A stretch of 40,347 nucleotides of DNA from Anaerolineae bacterium (GCA_016926915.1 JAFGNR010000228.1:1-40347), one strand, 5' to 3'. Counted from the first letter of the stretch, positions 26,316 through 33,717 are shown. Translations and numbers: made by a program. The notes: generated from the sequence alone by a model not told the origin.

Positions 26316-27133
26316 TGGGCATTCCTTTCCATGTTCTCTATAAAGACGAGGATTTCATCTATGGACCCCTCCTTTAAGTACCAGTCCTGGAGTTTTTCCA
26401 GTTTTTCGACGCGGGGCTTAGCGGCCTGCCACGCGTCCCGCAGGAAAAGCAGATCCGGTACTTGCCAATAAAAGTCTTGAACTTCAAATAAGCCCCTCTC
26501 CCAGAGAGGAGGTGTCGTGAGAAACGGATTGGGGTCGATCTCGGTCAGCGACAGGAAAACCGTCGCCAGACCGTTGAGGGGTTCCGGTAAGTCATCCAGG
26601 GTTTCAAGAGCACGCAATGGATCCTCTGCCCATACCATATCTGGGCAGCGGTGACCGTGATACTCCCACCATTCTACCGCGATATTGGCTACAGCGGGGT
26701 CAAGTTCGCGATGCTGTGTCGCCAATACGAGTAATGGCATAGCGTAGTCTGGGATCTCGATCAGTTCCTCTAGAGAAATCCCCCATCCCACAAAAGGAAT
26801 AGGGGCCGTGAATATCTCTACTAGCGTCATTTGTTGTCCCGCCCAATACATTTCCTCTAAATAACTCATATCTAGAGGAAACAGATCGGATGCAACACAA
26901 CCGATGATCTCAGTGATCGCGTCGATTGGATCCTTGGTAAGATGCAGATCGGTATTTGGGAACAGTGTCTGTGATATCACGCCGAAGGATCCAATGAGAT
27001 GAAACCATGAAAGCAGCTCCTGGATGCTGCGATATGTTGGTATTTGGCGGGCCGCTAAGCCACGCGCAACATCCATGGTGGTTAGAACCCGGGTATTGCG
27101 TTCTGCGTGGGTGTTGGATGTAGTTGCTGGCAT
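26312..27133 (-). CDS. PRTRC-cassette protein of unknown function (possibly occupying the protein F position)
   Basis: ATGA-type overlap with protein B; start trimmed from 27337 to ATG 27133 (alternative 27076) to reduce overlap with the upstream gene. Confidence 0.45.
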   Translation of the reverse strand: MPATTSNTHAERNTRVLTTMDVARGLAARQIPTYRSIQELLSWFHLIGSFGVISQTLFPNTDLHLTKDPIDAITEIIGCVASDLFPLDMSYLEEMYWAGQQMTLVEIFTAPIPFVGWGISLEELIEIPDYAMPLLVLATQHRELDPAVANIAVEWWEYHGHRCPDMVWAEDPLRALETLDDLPEPLNGLATVFLSLTEIDPNPFLTTPPLWERGLFEVQDFYWQVPDLLFLRDAWQAAKPRVEKLEKLQDWYLKEGSIDEILVFIENMERNAQ

Positions 27134-27522
27134 TTCTCCACCAGTCTTTCTGTGTTTATCACTAACAAGTCTAAGTGCTGAAGCGCTTCTGCTATTTCCT
27201 GTTGGCGATTGACAATTTCTTCTGCAGAGGCGTTTTCCAGTTCCAGCAGGAGCGAAATCCCCGGTACCTCTAGAGGAGGGATATTTTGCAAGCAGACGAT
27301 TAGTGCTGCGCAGAGTGTTGGGCGTATCGACTGACAATAGCCTTTACGTCCTGCTCGCTTTACGAACGACACCTGGGTGATGCCATCATCACCAACGGTT
27401 TCTTCAATACGTGCCTCGGCGACCTCTGGGAAGTACGCTGCCAACTGGCGGCGTACTTCCTCTGGCGTGAACTGGTCTTCACTGTCTAAAAACTCGTAGT
27501 CCCCGTACTTATACCTCTTCAT
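27082..27522 (-). CDS. PRTRC system protein C-like (prokaryotic ubiquitin-like fold) with C-terminal extension
   Basis: FTPEEVRRQLAAYFPEVAEARIEETVGDDGITQVSFVKRAGRKG matches the protein C/Prok_Ub pattern. Confidence 0.7.
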   Translation of the reverse strand: MKRYKYGDYEFLDSEDQFTPEEVRRQLAAYFPEVAEARIEETVGDDGITQVSFVKRAGRKGYCQSIRPTLCAALIVCLQNIPPLEVPGISLLLELENASAEEIVNRQQEIAEALQHLDLLVINTERLVEKCQQLHPTPTQNAIPGF

Positions 27523-28981
27523 TTTTCCTGCCTCCTTTTAACCCCAGATAGCTGTGCAGTAGGTCTGAGATAATACTCTGAACGTGTTCCAAATCACTAA
27601 AAAAACGCATGTCGGAGGGACCTTGTCCATCGCGTCCGATGGATGCGATGACATGCCAGTCTGGGTCTTGGCCACCGTTGGGCTCTTTGATGCGGACCAC
27701 CAACACGATATCTGGATCCGGAGTTGTCGAGACGACCGTTGTGATCGGCGCCGGGATGACAAGTGGCGAGTTTGTGGCTGCCGGCTCCGGGATGACGGGT
27801 GGCGAGTTTGTGACTGCCGGCTCCGGGATGGCAGGTGGCGAGTTTGTGACTGCCGGCTCCGGGATGGCAGGCATAATGGTTGTGGTCACGGTATGCGGCG
27901 ATTCAGGTTCCGAGTTCTCAATGCTGTCTAGAGATACGCCGGCACGCCGCCAGCATTCGGGGCAGGCATACCAAGGGGTCACGTACCGCGTCTGGTCGCG
28001 GCGCCAGATGCCAGGTACCACGCTAGGCCGTCTCTTGCAGTAGTTACACCTGTCCCAAGTGCTAGGTTCGGACTGCCCCCAGTCTTGCGGGTTAAACCCC
28101 ACTGCTAGGCGCTCGGGTCCGTCACGTTCAATTAGCCACTGCGCTTTTTTGGCGTTCTGGCAGGCAGGCTTTACGCAACGAGACTGCTTGAGCACAATCA
28201 CGTTGTGCTTACAGCCAAGGCACGCGGGCAGATCGTTCTCCGGGACCCAGTCAAGTGGGAAAGGTACGTCTTTTAGTGCGCGAGTGTACACATTCACATA
28301 CTGCTTGACGGCATCGGCGAGGTCGCGTGTCGAGCGCACCTCGCCGACATCATAAACTAGATCAAGCATGCTCTCTAATGAGGCGATGCCCACTAGAGAC
28401 GCAAGCGTGCGCCCATGCTTGGCCGTGATCGTACCATTTGCAACTAGATCCTGAATCTTCTGGGGAAGCGTGAGGAGCCGCAAAAGATTGGAGATAGTTC
28501 CCTGGGTGACGCCCCACTCGCGGGCAATTTCCTTTTGTCCTAAATCCAGATTTTTCAGTGCAATTTCGATCATGTGTGCTTTCTCGATGTCATTGACCTC
28601 TTGGCGGTCTTCATTTTCCCGCCAGGCGATCGCTGCCATCTGGAAAGCCGTGAGTTCCTGGATGTCAACCGGCATGCAAGCATATTCCGGCTGACTCTGC
28701 GCCAGATTGTGAAAAGCTCGTAGCCTGCGATGACCGAAGGCGAGCTGGACGTGTATGTTAGGTCGCTGCAAGGCATCAGCTACGCCGATGATTGTGGCGT
28801 TGAACGGCTGAGAGCCGTTTACCAGACGTCCAATGGGCACCTGAAGCAGACCCAGCGTTTCCTCGCGGGCGGGACGCAGCTCCACAATGCTCTGCATGAG
28901 GTCGTCTACCTGGTAGTCGGCAGCCGCACGGCCCTGATACGGATTGTCTTTTATCTTTTCTAGCGGAACTTTGTAGATCAT
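27509..28981 (-). CDS. ParB/Spo0J-family protein with zinc-ribbon-like C-terminal region
   Basis: NPYQGR box I, AFGHRRLRAF box II, HTH QKEIAREWGVTQGTISNLLRLL; CX2C pairs CLGC...CNYC...CPEC. Confidence 0.9.
   Translation of the reverse strand: MIYKVPLEKIKDNPYQGRAAADYQVDDLMQSIVELRPAREETLGLLQVPIGRLVNGSQPFNATIIGVADALQRPNIHVQLAFGHRRLRAFHNLAQSQPEYACMPVDIQELTAFQMAAIAWRENEDRQEVNDIEKAHMIEIALKNLDLGQKEIAREWGVTQGTISNLLRLLTLPQKIQDLVANGTITAKHGRTLASLVGIASLESMLDLVYDVGEVRSTRDLADAVKQYVNVYTRALKDVPFPLDWVPENDLPACLGCKHNVIVLKQSRCVKPACQNAKKAQWLIERDGPERLAVGFNPQDWGQSEPSTWDRCNYCKRRPSVVPGIWRRDQTRYVTPWYACPECWRRAGVSLDSIENSEPESPHTVTTTIMPAIPEPAVTNSPPAIPEPAVTNSPPVIPEPAATNSPLVIPAPITTVVSTTPDPDIVLVVRIKEPNGGQDPDWHVIASIGRDGQGPSDMRFFSDLEHVQSIISDLLHSYLGLKGGRKNEEV
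27763..27870 (-). repeat. Three 36-bp tandem repeats encoding (PAIPEPAVTNSP)n linker in parB
   Basis: GTGGCGAG starts at 27763, 27799, 27835 with exact 36-bp spacing. Confidence 0.9.
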
Positions 28982-29004
28982 GGCTCTCCTTTGTTATCCC
29001 TCTC

Positions 29005-29039
29005 GCCTGCAGGCCGGTGCCCGATGCCGGCCTGCAGGC
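29005..29039. promoter_or_regulatory. Perfect 13-bp inverted repeat built of two GCCTGCAGGC palindromes upstream of parB
   Basis: GCCTGCAGGCCGG (29005-29017) / CCGGCCTGCAGGC (29027-29039), intergenic. Confidence 0.7.
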
Positions 29040-29082
29040 CACACGAGGAGGTTTTTCGCGTCACGTTCCTCGTAGGAGCGTG

Positions 29083-29670
29083 CTAATGCTGCCGTGTTTT
29101 CTGGCCACCCGGAAGCGCGATCCTACCATCAGTGAAATGTGGCACCTGGTATTGCCAAATGTGGTCGGGTAGAGCTTCTTCATGGAGTGTAAATCTGCGC
29201 TCGCCAATCTCGTGTTGGTCTACATCAATGCGGCGCGGGATCCTCGGGCCATTCCCCGGTGAGGTTCGTACCGCGTTGTAAATCAACGCTGGTAGATCTG
29301 AAAGAGCACACGAGAAACCTGAGTTGAGTTTTCCAGCCATCGAGATATGGAGATGCGCCACACGACGCACTATCATCAGATCTAGGTTTACCAGGCGGCG
29401 CATCACCCAGGTGACGCAGCCGCTCTGGCCGATAAAGCGGTCAACCACGTAGGGGCCTTTTTCAAACCGTGCCTTAACGGCCTGTCGGTTGGACTCAGCT
29501 AGGAGATCGGGGACGTTGGTGAGTAGAGACATGAGCAGTGGAGCGGCAAGCGGGTTACCCTGGACACGGAATATCTTCAGATGATCCCGGGTGACCCGTA
29601 GGCCAACGCGACCATAATAGTTTCCCGATGGCACTGCATATGACCAGGTGAAATGTTTCAAGATGTCCAT
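29083..29670 (-). CDS. Early phage protein, unknown (195 aa)
   Basis: RBS GGAGAG; in operon. Confidence 0.55.
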   Translation of the reverse strand: MDILKHFTWSYAVPSGNYYGRVGLRVTRDHLKIFRVQGNPLAAPLLMSLLTNVPDLLAESNRQAVKARFEKGPYVVDRFIGQSGCVTWVMRRLVNLDLMIVRRVAHLHISMAGKLNSGFSCALSDLPALIYNAVRTSPGNGPRIPRRIDVDQHEIGERRFTLHEEALPDHIWQYQVPHFTDGRIALPGGQKTRQH

Positions 29671-29743
29671 GTCTTCTCTCCATTCTTGTTTGACGGTATT
29701 TCCGGATGTATGAGATGCGGCAGGCGCCTAAAGATGGCTTCCA

Positions 29744-30124
29744 TCATCGGCTCACTTTCCTGATGCTGGCCGAAGGTTTCCCTTCTTTGCGGAAAACGAG
29801 AATTTCTGGATGATTAAGCGCATACCCTGTTAGAGCCTTGTCGTTCCACGATACGCGTGGTTTGGTGTAAATGATTGTGAACATCTGACCGCGCAGACTC
29901 TGCGTGGTGGCGACTACAGATTGCTTCAATTCCTGCTCCAACTCCTGACGCTTTTCATCCAGAGCAGCTATCGCGTCCTCATACTCGGATTCCGCTGCGG
30001 ACAAGGCGTCGGCTACGGGTCTGAGAATCTCGTTGCGCCGGGCGCGGTACTCTAGGTTGAGCAAATCGATTTGGCTTACGAGTTCTTCATATACGGCCAT
30101 AAGTATCTGAGGGTCAATCATCAT
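29744..30124 (-). CDS. Coiled-coil early phage protein (Gam-like/host-nuclease-inhibitor-like pattern)
   Basis: Long helix followed by KPRVSWNDKALTGYALNHPEILVFRKEGKPSASIR. Confidence 0.5.
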   Translation of the reverse strand: MMIDPQILMAVYEELVSQIDLLNLEYRARRNEILRPVADALSAAESEYEDAIAALDEKRQELEQELKQSVVATTQSLRGQMFTIIYTKPRVSWNDKALTGYALNHPEILVFRKEGKPSASIRKVSR

Positions 30125-30130
30125 ACCTCC

Positions 30131-31105
30131 CTATAGTCTGAGACTCATCATTAGGGCCGAGAGAGCTGCGTTCCAGTCTCCGTCAGATTTTGCCGTCTCG
30201 ACCACTGCCATCACATCGAATGTGTGGGCAATCTTGCCCTGCGCCTTGAGTTCGTGGTATCTCTTCCAGAAATCTGTAGAAGAGATCGCAGCAGAGGAAC
30301 GCGGGGCGTCCTCGCGGGGAAAGTAGTCGTCTAGAGGTGACGGCGTCAGGGTATTAAAAATGCGACGCGCTTCGCGCTCGGCCAGCGATTCGGCAATCCA
30401 CGCGTTACCGTCATCCTGGTATGGCTTCAGCCATCGTAGCAACGCGTGAATCTGCCCAGCGGTCATAGACGTTAGCGATCTGTGACCGGTCAGATATTCC
30501 TGGACCGCGTGCCGGCGCTCGGCGGCATCGGCTTCACCGGCGAAGGCTTGATCCAGAACCATGGCGATCCGAGACAGGCTTTGTGGGTTGATGCTTTTCG
30601 ACCCTTTATAATCTTCGGCATATTTCATGATTTTCTGCCGCACTGTACTGGGATCATACGGTCGGGTCACGGGCGCTTGCTGAGCCTGGGTAGGTGGCGG
30701 CGGCGCTTGCTGAGTCTGAGTGGTTGACGGCGGCGCGGGCGGAGTCTTTCCAAGACGCTGCAGCAGTTTCTCTGGTAGCGGTTCTACCGGCTCATCCTCT
30801 CCGAACGTGATGAGGCGGAGATATTTCACTTCACCGTCATCACCGCGACCGCTAGAACGGCTGTACCAAATGTCGTTTCCAAATTTGGGATGCGAGCGAC
30901 GCTTCCACTCACACCCCAACGCCACCACGATCGTGGGGCCGTACGCATCACTTGCCACCACCTGGGCGCCGATCTTTCCCCAATCAAATGTGGCGTACTC
31001 ATCGATGTTCCGTCTCAGACTCGGACCCGCCTCTCGGTCGCCTTGAAGTACATGCAGTATTCCCTCAAGCGCCATTACGGCGCGTTCCAGCAGTTGATCG
31101 TTCAT
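30131..31105 (-). CDS. Early phage protein with Pro/Gln-rich linker; possible DNA-binding/replication-recombination role
   Basis: Operon position; two putative domains separated by PPAPPSTTQTQQAPPPPTQAQQAP. Confidence 0.45.
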   Translation of the reverse strand: MNDQLLERAVMALEGILHVLQGDREAGPSLRRNIDEYATFDWGKIGAQVVASDAYGPTIVVALGCEWKRRSHPKFGNDIWYSRSSGRGDDGEVKYLRLITFGEDEPVEPLPEKLLQRLGKTPPAPPSTTQTQQAPPPPTQAQQAPVTRPYDPSTVRQKIMKYAEDYKGSKSINPQSLSRIAMVLDQAFAGEADAAERRHAVQEYLTGHRSLTSMTAGQIHALLRWLKPYQDDGNAWIAESLAEREARRIFNTLTPSPLDDYFPREDAPRSSAAISSTDFWKRYHELKAQGKIAHTFDVMAVVETAKSDGDWNAALSALMMSLRL

Positions 31106-31347
31106 ATTCTTCTCCTGATTACTCGACGCCGATTGTGCCGGCGCACCGGTCTACGACGCTTCTGGACCTTGATAATCTCCATAAGAGCGTTGATCGTCGC
31201 CCTTAGTTCTGCGATTTGCTGTGTGCTATGTGTGCTAGTCATACTGCTCTTGAGATCTGGTGTGTTTTTTTGGGGGGAGTGGATGTCGGCGCAGAGTAAC
31301 GCCAGATTCTTCTCAAGGAGCCAGTCGACGACGTCGTTTTCGTCCAT
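31102..31347 (-). CDS. Small protein with helical middle region and Arg-rich tail (RRRPVRRHNRRRVIRRRI)
   Basis: TGATG coupling with the upstream gene at 31347. Confidence 0.5.
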   Translation of the reverse strand: MDENDVVDWLLEKNLALLCADIHSPQKNTPDLKSSMTSTHSTQQIAELRATINALMEIIKVQKRRRPVRRHNRRRVIRRRI

Positions 31348-31787
31348 CAGGGCACCAGCGCCAGGTTGGCGTTCTCTATGTCCTGATATTCCCATCCGTC
31401 CAAGGCCCATGGAGGTAAGATCCTCTGTGTGTACCAAAGGTTCTTCGCCTCTTCTCGCATTTCCTTGATCTTGCGTGGGCTTCTCACGGGGATCGGTTGG
31501 CCAATCCAGGAACGCACAAGATTTTTCCAGACGCGCACTGTCCAGCCGCGATCAACCAGCCATTTTTTGATATTTTCGATGTTCAGATCCTCCTTTACTT
31601 GATCTACAACACAGCGCTGTTCGTAGGTGGAGAGAAACTCTTCGGTGTACATCCGCATCCGCCATTTATTCGTCCACGGGTTCAACACAAAGTCAATCCG
31701 GGCAATTGAATATCCGTTTCTCTCCAGGGGCTTTCCCTGGGGTTTCGGATACTCCGGATTGACCACCTGAGCTGGTTGTAAAGGCAT
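31347..31787 (-). CDS. Early phage protein, unknown (146 aa)
   Basis: Operon position. Confidence 0.5.
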   Translation of the reverse strand: MPLQPAQVVNPEYPKPQGKPLERNGYSIARIDFVLNPWTNKWRMRMYTEEFLSTYEQRCVVDQVKEDLNIENIKKWLVDRGWTVRVWKNLVRSWIGQPIPVRSPRKIKEMREEAKNLWYTQRILPPWALDGWEYQDIENANLALVP

Positions 31788-31790
31788 CGT

Positions 31791-32054
31791 TCACTCCTTC
31801 AAAGTCTTGACTACGCGGCACATGACATTTTTGCCGCACATCCATAGGTAATAGTCGTAAACTTCATCTGTGACCGAGTCCAGGTTTTCTAGTGTCACTT
31901 GGTCCAGGGAGACGTCCTCGACCAAGCGGTAAAACGTGGGACCATCAGCGCCGTCGACCCGCACCACTGGATAGGGTGAGCGACGGCGGGTCTGCTGTGT
32001 TCTTATCAGGAAATGCTTCGATATCAAAGTTTTGACGTCCTCAGCGGTCCACAT
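31791..32054 (-). CDS. Early phage protein, unknown (87 aa)
   Basis: RBS GGAGG and TAATG coupling at 32054. Confidence 0.55.
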   Translation of the reverse strand: MWTAEDVKTLISKHFLIRTQQTRRRSPYPVVRVDGADGPTFYRLVEDVSLDQVTLENLDSVTDEVYDYYLWMCGKNVMCRVVKTLKE

Positions 32055-32263
32055 TAGAAAACCTCCCCGGTTTGGATCTCTGGCGCAACGACAGTTTGGA
32101 AGCAGAAAGTTTCTCTGATGGGCCAATCACCGGTATGGTCTTCGATGATTGAGATTTGGGGCGGACCCAACGGCGACCAACCCTCGGCGAGAGCATCGTT
32201 GACCTGGTCCACAAGTTCGCCAACCGAAGAAGCCGTTAGAATTTTATAACGCAGTCTGTTCAT
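32054..32263 (-). CDS. DUF1737-like small protein
   Basis: MNRLRYKILTASSVGELVDQVNDALAEGWSPLG; RBS AAGGAG. Confidence 0.65.
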   Translation of the reverse strand: MNRLRYKILTASSVGELVDQVNDALAEGWSPLGPPQISIIEDHTGDWPIRETFCFQTVVAPEIQTGEVF

Positions 32264-32276
32264 GGAATCTCCTTTC

Positions 32277-32290
32277 ATTTCCCGGGAAAT
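32277..32290. promoter_or_regulatory. 14-bp perfect palindrome ATTTCCCGGGAAAT (site B)
   Basis: Exact copy of site A; just upstream of the first early gene's RBS. Confidence 0.5.
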
Positions 32291-32295
32291 TGATA

Positions 32296-32329
32296 CTAAA
32301 AATCCCCCGCCGGTATTGACGGGGGATTT
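32296..32329 (-). terminator. Intrinsic terminator/attenuator in the leader of the leftward early operon
   Basis: On - strand AAATCCCCCG-TCAATACCGG-CGGGGGATTT followed by TTAG (TTTTTA run). Confidence 0.65.
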
Positions 32330-32344
32330 GCTTTCTGTTATGAT
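32316..32344 (+). promoter_or_regulatory. Sigma70-type promoter TTGACG-N17-TATGAT for a small RNA
   Basis: Hexamers at 32316-32321 and 32339-32344 with 17-nt spacer. Confidence 0.65.
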
Positions 32345-32350
32345 GAAGGC

Positions 32351-32423
32351 ATCCCTGGGCCGCCTGTTCCGGCTTGGGGTAGGCCTCACTCTACGTTTGC
32401 GGCGTGAGTGGGGCCGTTTTTTT
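32351..32423 (+). ncRNA. Candidate ~73-nt antisense small RNA with two hairpins
   Basis: Hairpin 1 CCCTGGGCCG-CCTGTTC-CGGCTTGGGG; hairpin 2 GGCCTCACTC...GAGTGGGGCC followed by GTTTTTTT. Confidence 0.55.
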
Positions 32424-32457
32424 CTGTTAGTCATTGACGCTTGTAAAGTACAATCTA

Positions 32458-32486
32458 ATCTTATCACAGTTATTTACACTTGTCAA
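32458..32486 (-). promoter_or_regulatory. Sigma70-type promoter TTGACA-N17-TAAGAT for the leftward early operon
   Basis: On - strand TTGACA (32486-32481), 17-nt spacer, TAAGAT (32463-32458). Confidence 0.75.
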
Positions 32487-32575
32487 TAGCTAAATTGGGC
32501 ACTCGTAACTTGTCATATTGTTAGTTGGCGATATGTAGATTGCGGCGTATCTACAACTACACAGGAGAGTGCATC

Positions 32576-33583
32576 ATGAAACCCCTACATCTACGTCTGT
32601 CGCAAGCTATCACGGGCTTCTTGCTGGAAAAGGAAGCCGCTGGCAAGAGCCCTCACACACTGAGAAACTACCGGGGCACTTTTGCTAAGGTAGAGGCGTT
32701 TCTGGTGGCACGTGGGTATGGTGACCCGCTGCTGCAGGAAATCAGCCGCGAGATCTGGGTGGAGTTTCTGGCTTGGCTGCAAGAGCAGCCCTTGGGAGGC
32801 GCAGCTGCGCGTTCTGGGCGACTCAGCGCCAAAACGGTGTGTAACGTGCACACCGATTTGAGCGCTCTGTATACTTGGGCCACCCGGCTCGGATATACTG
32901 AGGAGCATCATCTCAAGAGCATCGAGCGTCCGGAATATGATCGTCCAGCCATCGAAACCTTCACGCGTGAGGAGGTGACCGCTTTACTACGGGCCTGCGA
33001 CTACGTTCAGCAGGCGGTGGGGAGTGGCGATGGGCGGCATACAGTACGCCGGCGGCGTCCCACGGCAATCCGCGATCGGGCTATCATCAAATTGTTACTA
33101 AGCTCTGGGATTCGAGCCTCGGAGCTTTGTTCTGCGCGACTCACTGACCTCGATCTCAAACGGCGACAATTGCGCGTCGCCGGGAAAGGAAAGGGACGTG
33201 ATTCCAAGGTACGCCTAGTCTTCTTTGGAACGCGTACCCAGCGTGCCCTATGGCGTTATCTAACAGAATTTTCAGAGGAACGCCCTGAGACCGCACGGGT
33301 GTTTGTAGTCGATTTTGAGAATCCCCGACCCATGAACCGCGGCGTATTGCGGAAGATGTTGTTGCGAACTGGACAACGCGCTGGCCTCAGCGGTGTGCAT
33401 CCCCATCGCTTTCGACACACGTTTGCAGTAAACTATTTGAGGAACGGAGGGGATGTACTCACGTTGCAGGCAATTCTGGGACATACCGATTTGCGCATGG
33501 TTAAACACTATGCGCATGTCGCCGCACAAGACTGTGAAGCAGTTCACCAGCGTGCCGATCCGGTGGATACTTGGGGGCTGTAG
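32576..33583 (+). CDS. Tyrosine recombinase / phage integrase
   Basis: HPHRFRHTFAVNYLRNGGDVLTLQAILGHTDLRMVKHYAHV; upstream R in SSGIRASEL; RBS AGGAGAG before ATG 32576. Confidence 0.92.
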   Translation: MKPLHLRLSQAITGFLLEKEAAGKSPHTLRNYRGTFAKVEAFLVARGYGDPLLQEISREIWVEFLAWLQEQPLGGAAARSGRLSAKTVCNVHTDLSALYTWATRLGYTEEHHLKSIERPEYDRPAIETFTREEVTALLRACDYVQQAVGSGDGRHTVRRRRPTAIRDRAIIKLLLSSGIRASELCSARLTDLDLKRRQLRVAGKGKGRDSKVRLVFFGTRTQRALWRYLTEFSEERPETARVFVVDFENPRPMNRGVLRKMLLRTGQRAGLSGVHPHRFRHTFAVNYLRNGGDVLTLQAILGHTDLRMVKHYAHVAAQDCEAVHQRADPVDTWGL

Positions 33584-33607
33584 TCTGCACGGATGCTATC
33601 TGAAGGG

Positions 33608-33648
33608 GGCCGCACGGATGCTAAAAAAGGCGCTACCGTGCGGCCTTT
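33608..33648 (+). terminator. Integrase terminator
   Basis: GGCCGCACGG ... CCGTGCGGCC TTT perfect 10-bp arms. Confidence 0.7.
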
Positions 33649-33659
33649 AGATTGTGGAG

Positions 33660-33713
33660 TGGTACGCACGGTTCACATCCGTGAGGTCCAGAGTTCGAGT
33701 CTCTGCTCGCCCA
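33660..33713 (+). pseudogene. 3' portion of tRNA-Val(CAC): phage attachment site (attR)
   Basis: Anticodon arm CACGG-TTCACAT-CCGTG (33667-33683), T arm CAGAG-TTCGAGT-CTCTG (33689-33705), acceptor 3' strand CTCGCCC-A; no matching 5' GGGCGAG upstream. Confidence 0.8.
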
Positions 33714-33717
33714 CTAG

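Noticed and set aside
27763-27870. Possible CRISPR-like repeat array
   Set aside because: Repeats are contiguous 36-bp coding units without spacers, encoding a Pro-rich ParB linker
32264-32434. Very basic leader ORF MTNRKKRPHSRRKRRVRPT... on - strand
   Set aside because: No Shine-Dalgarno and it reads through the terminator and palindrome into the DUF1737-like gene; likely an in-frame artefact
32262-32489. ORF on + strand (75 aa) in the control region
   Set aside because: Overlaps two promoters and two terminator hairpins; no RBS; explained better by regulatory/RNA content
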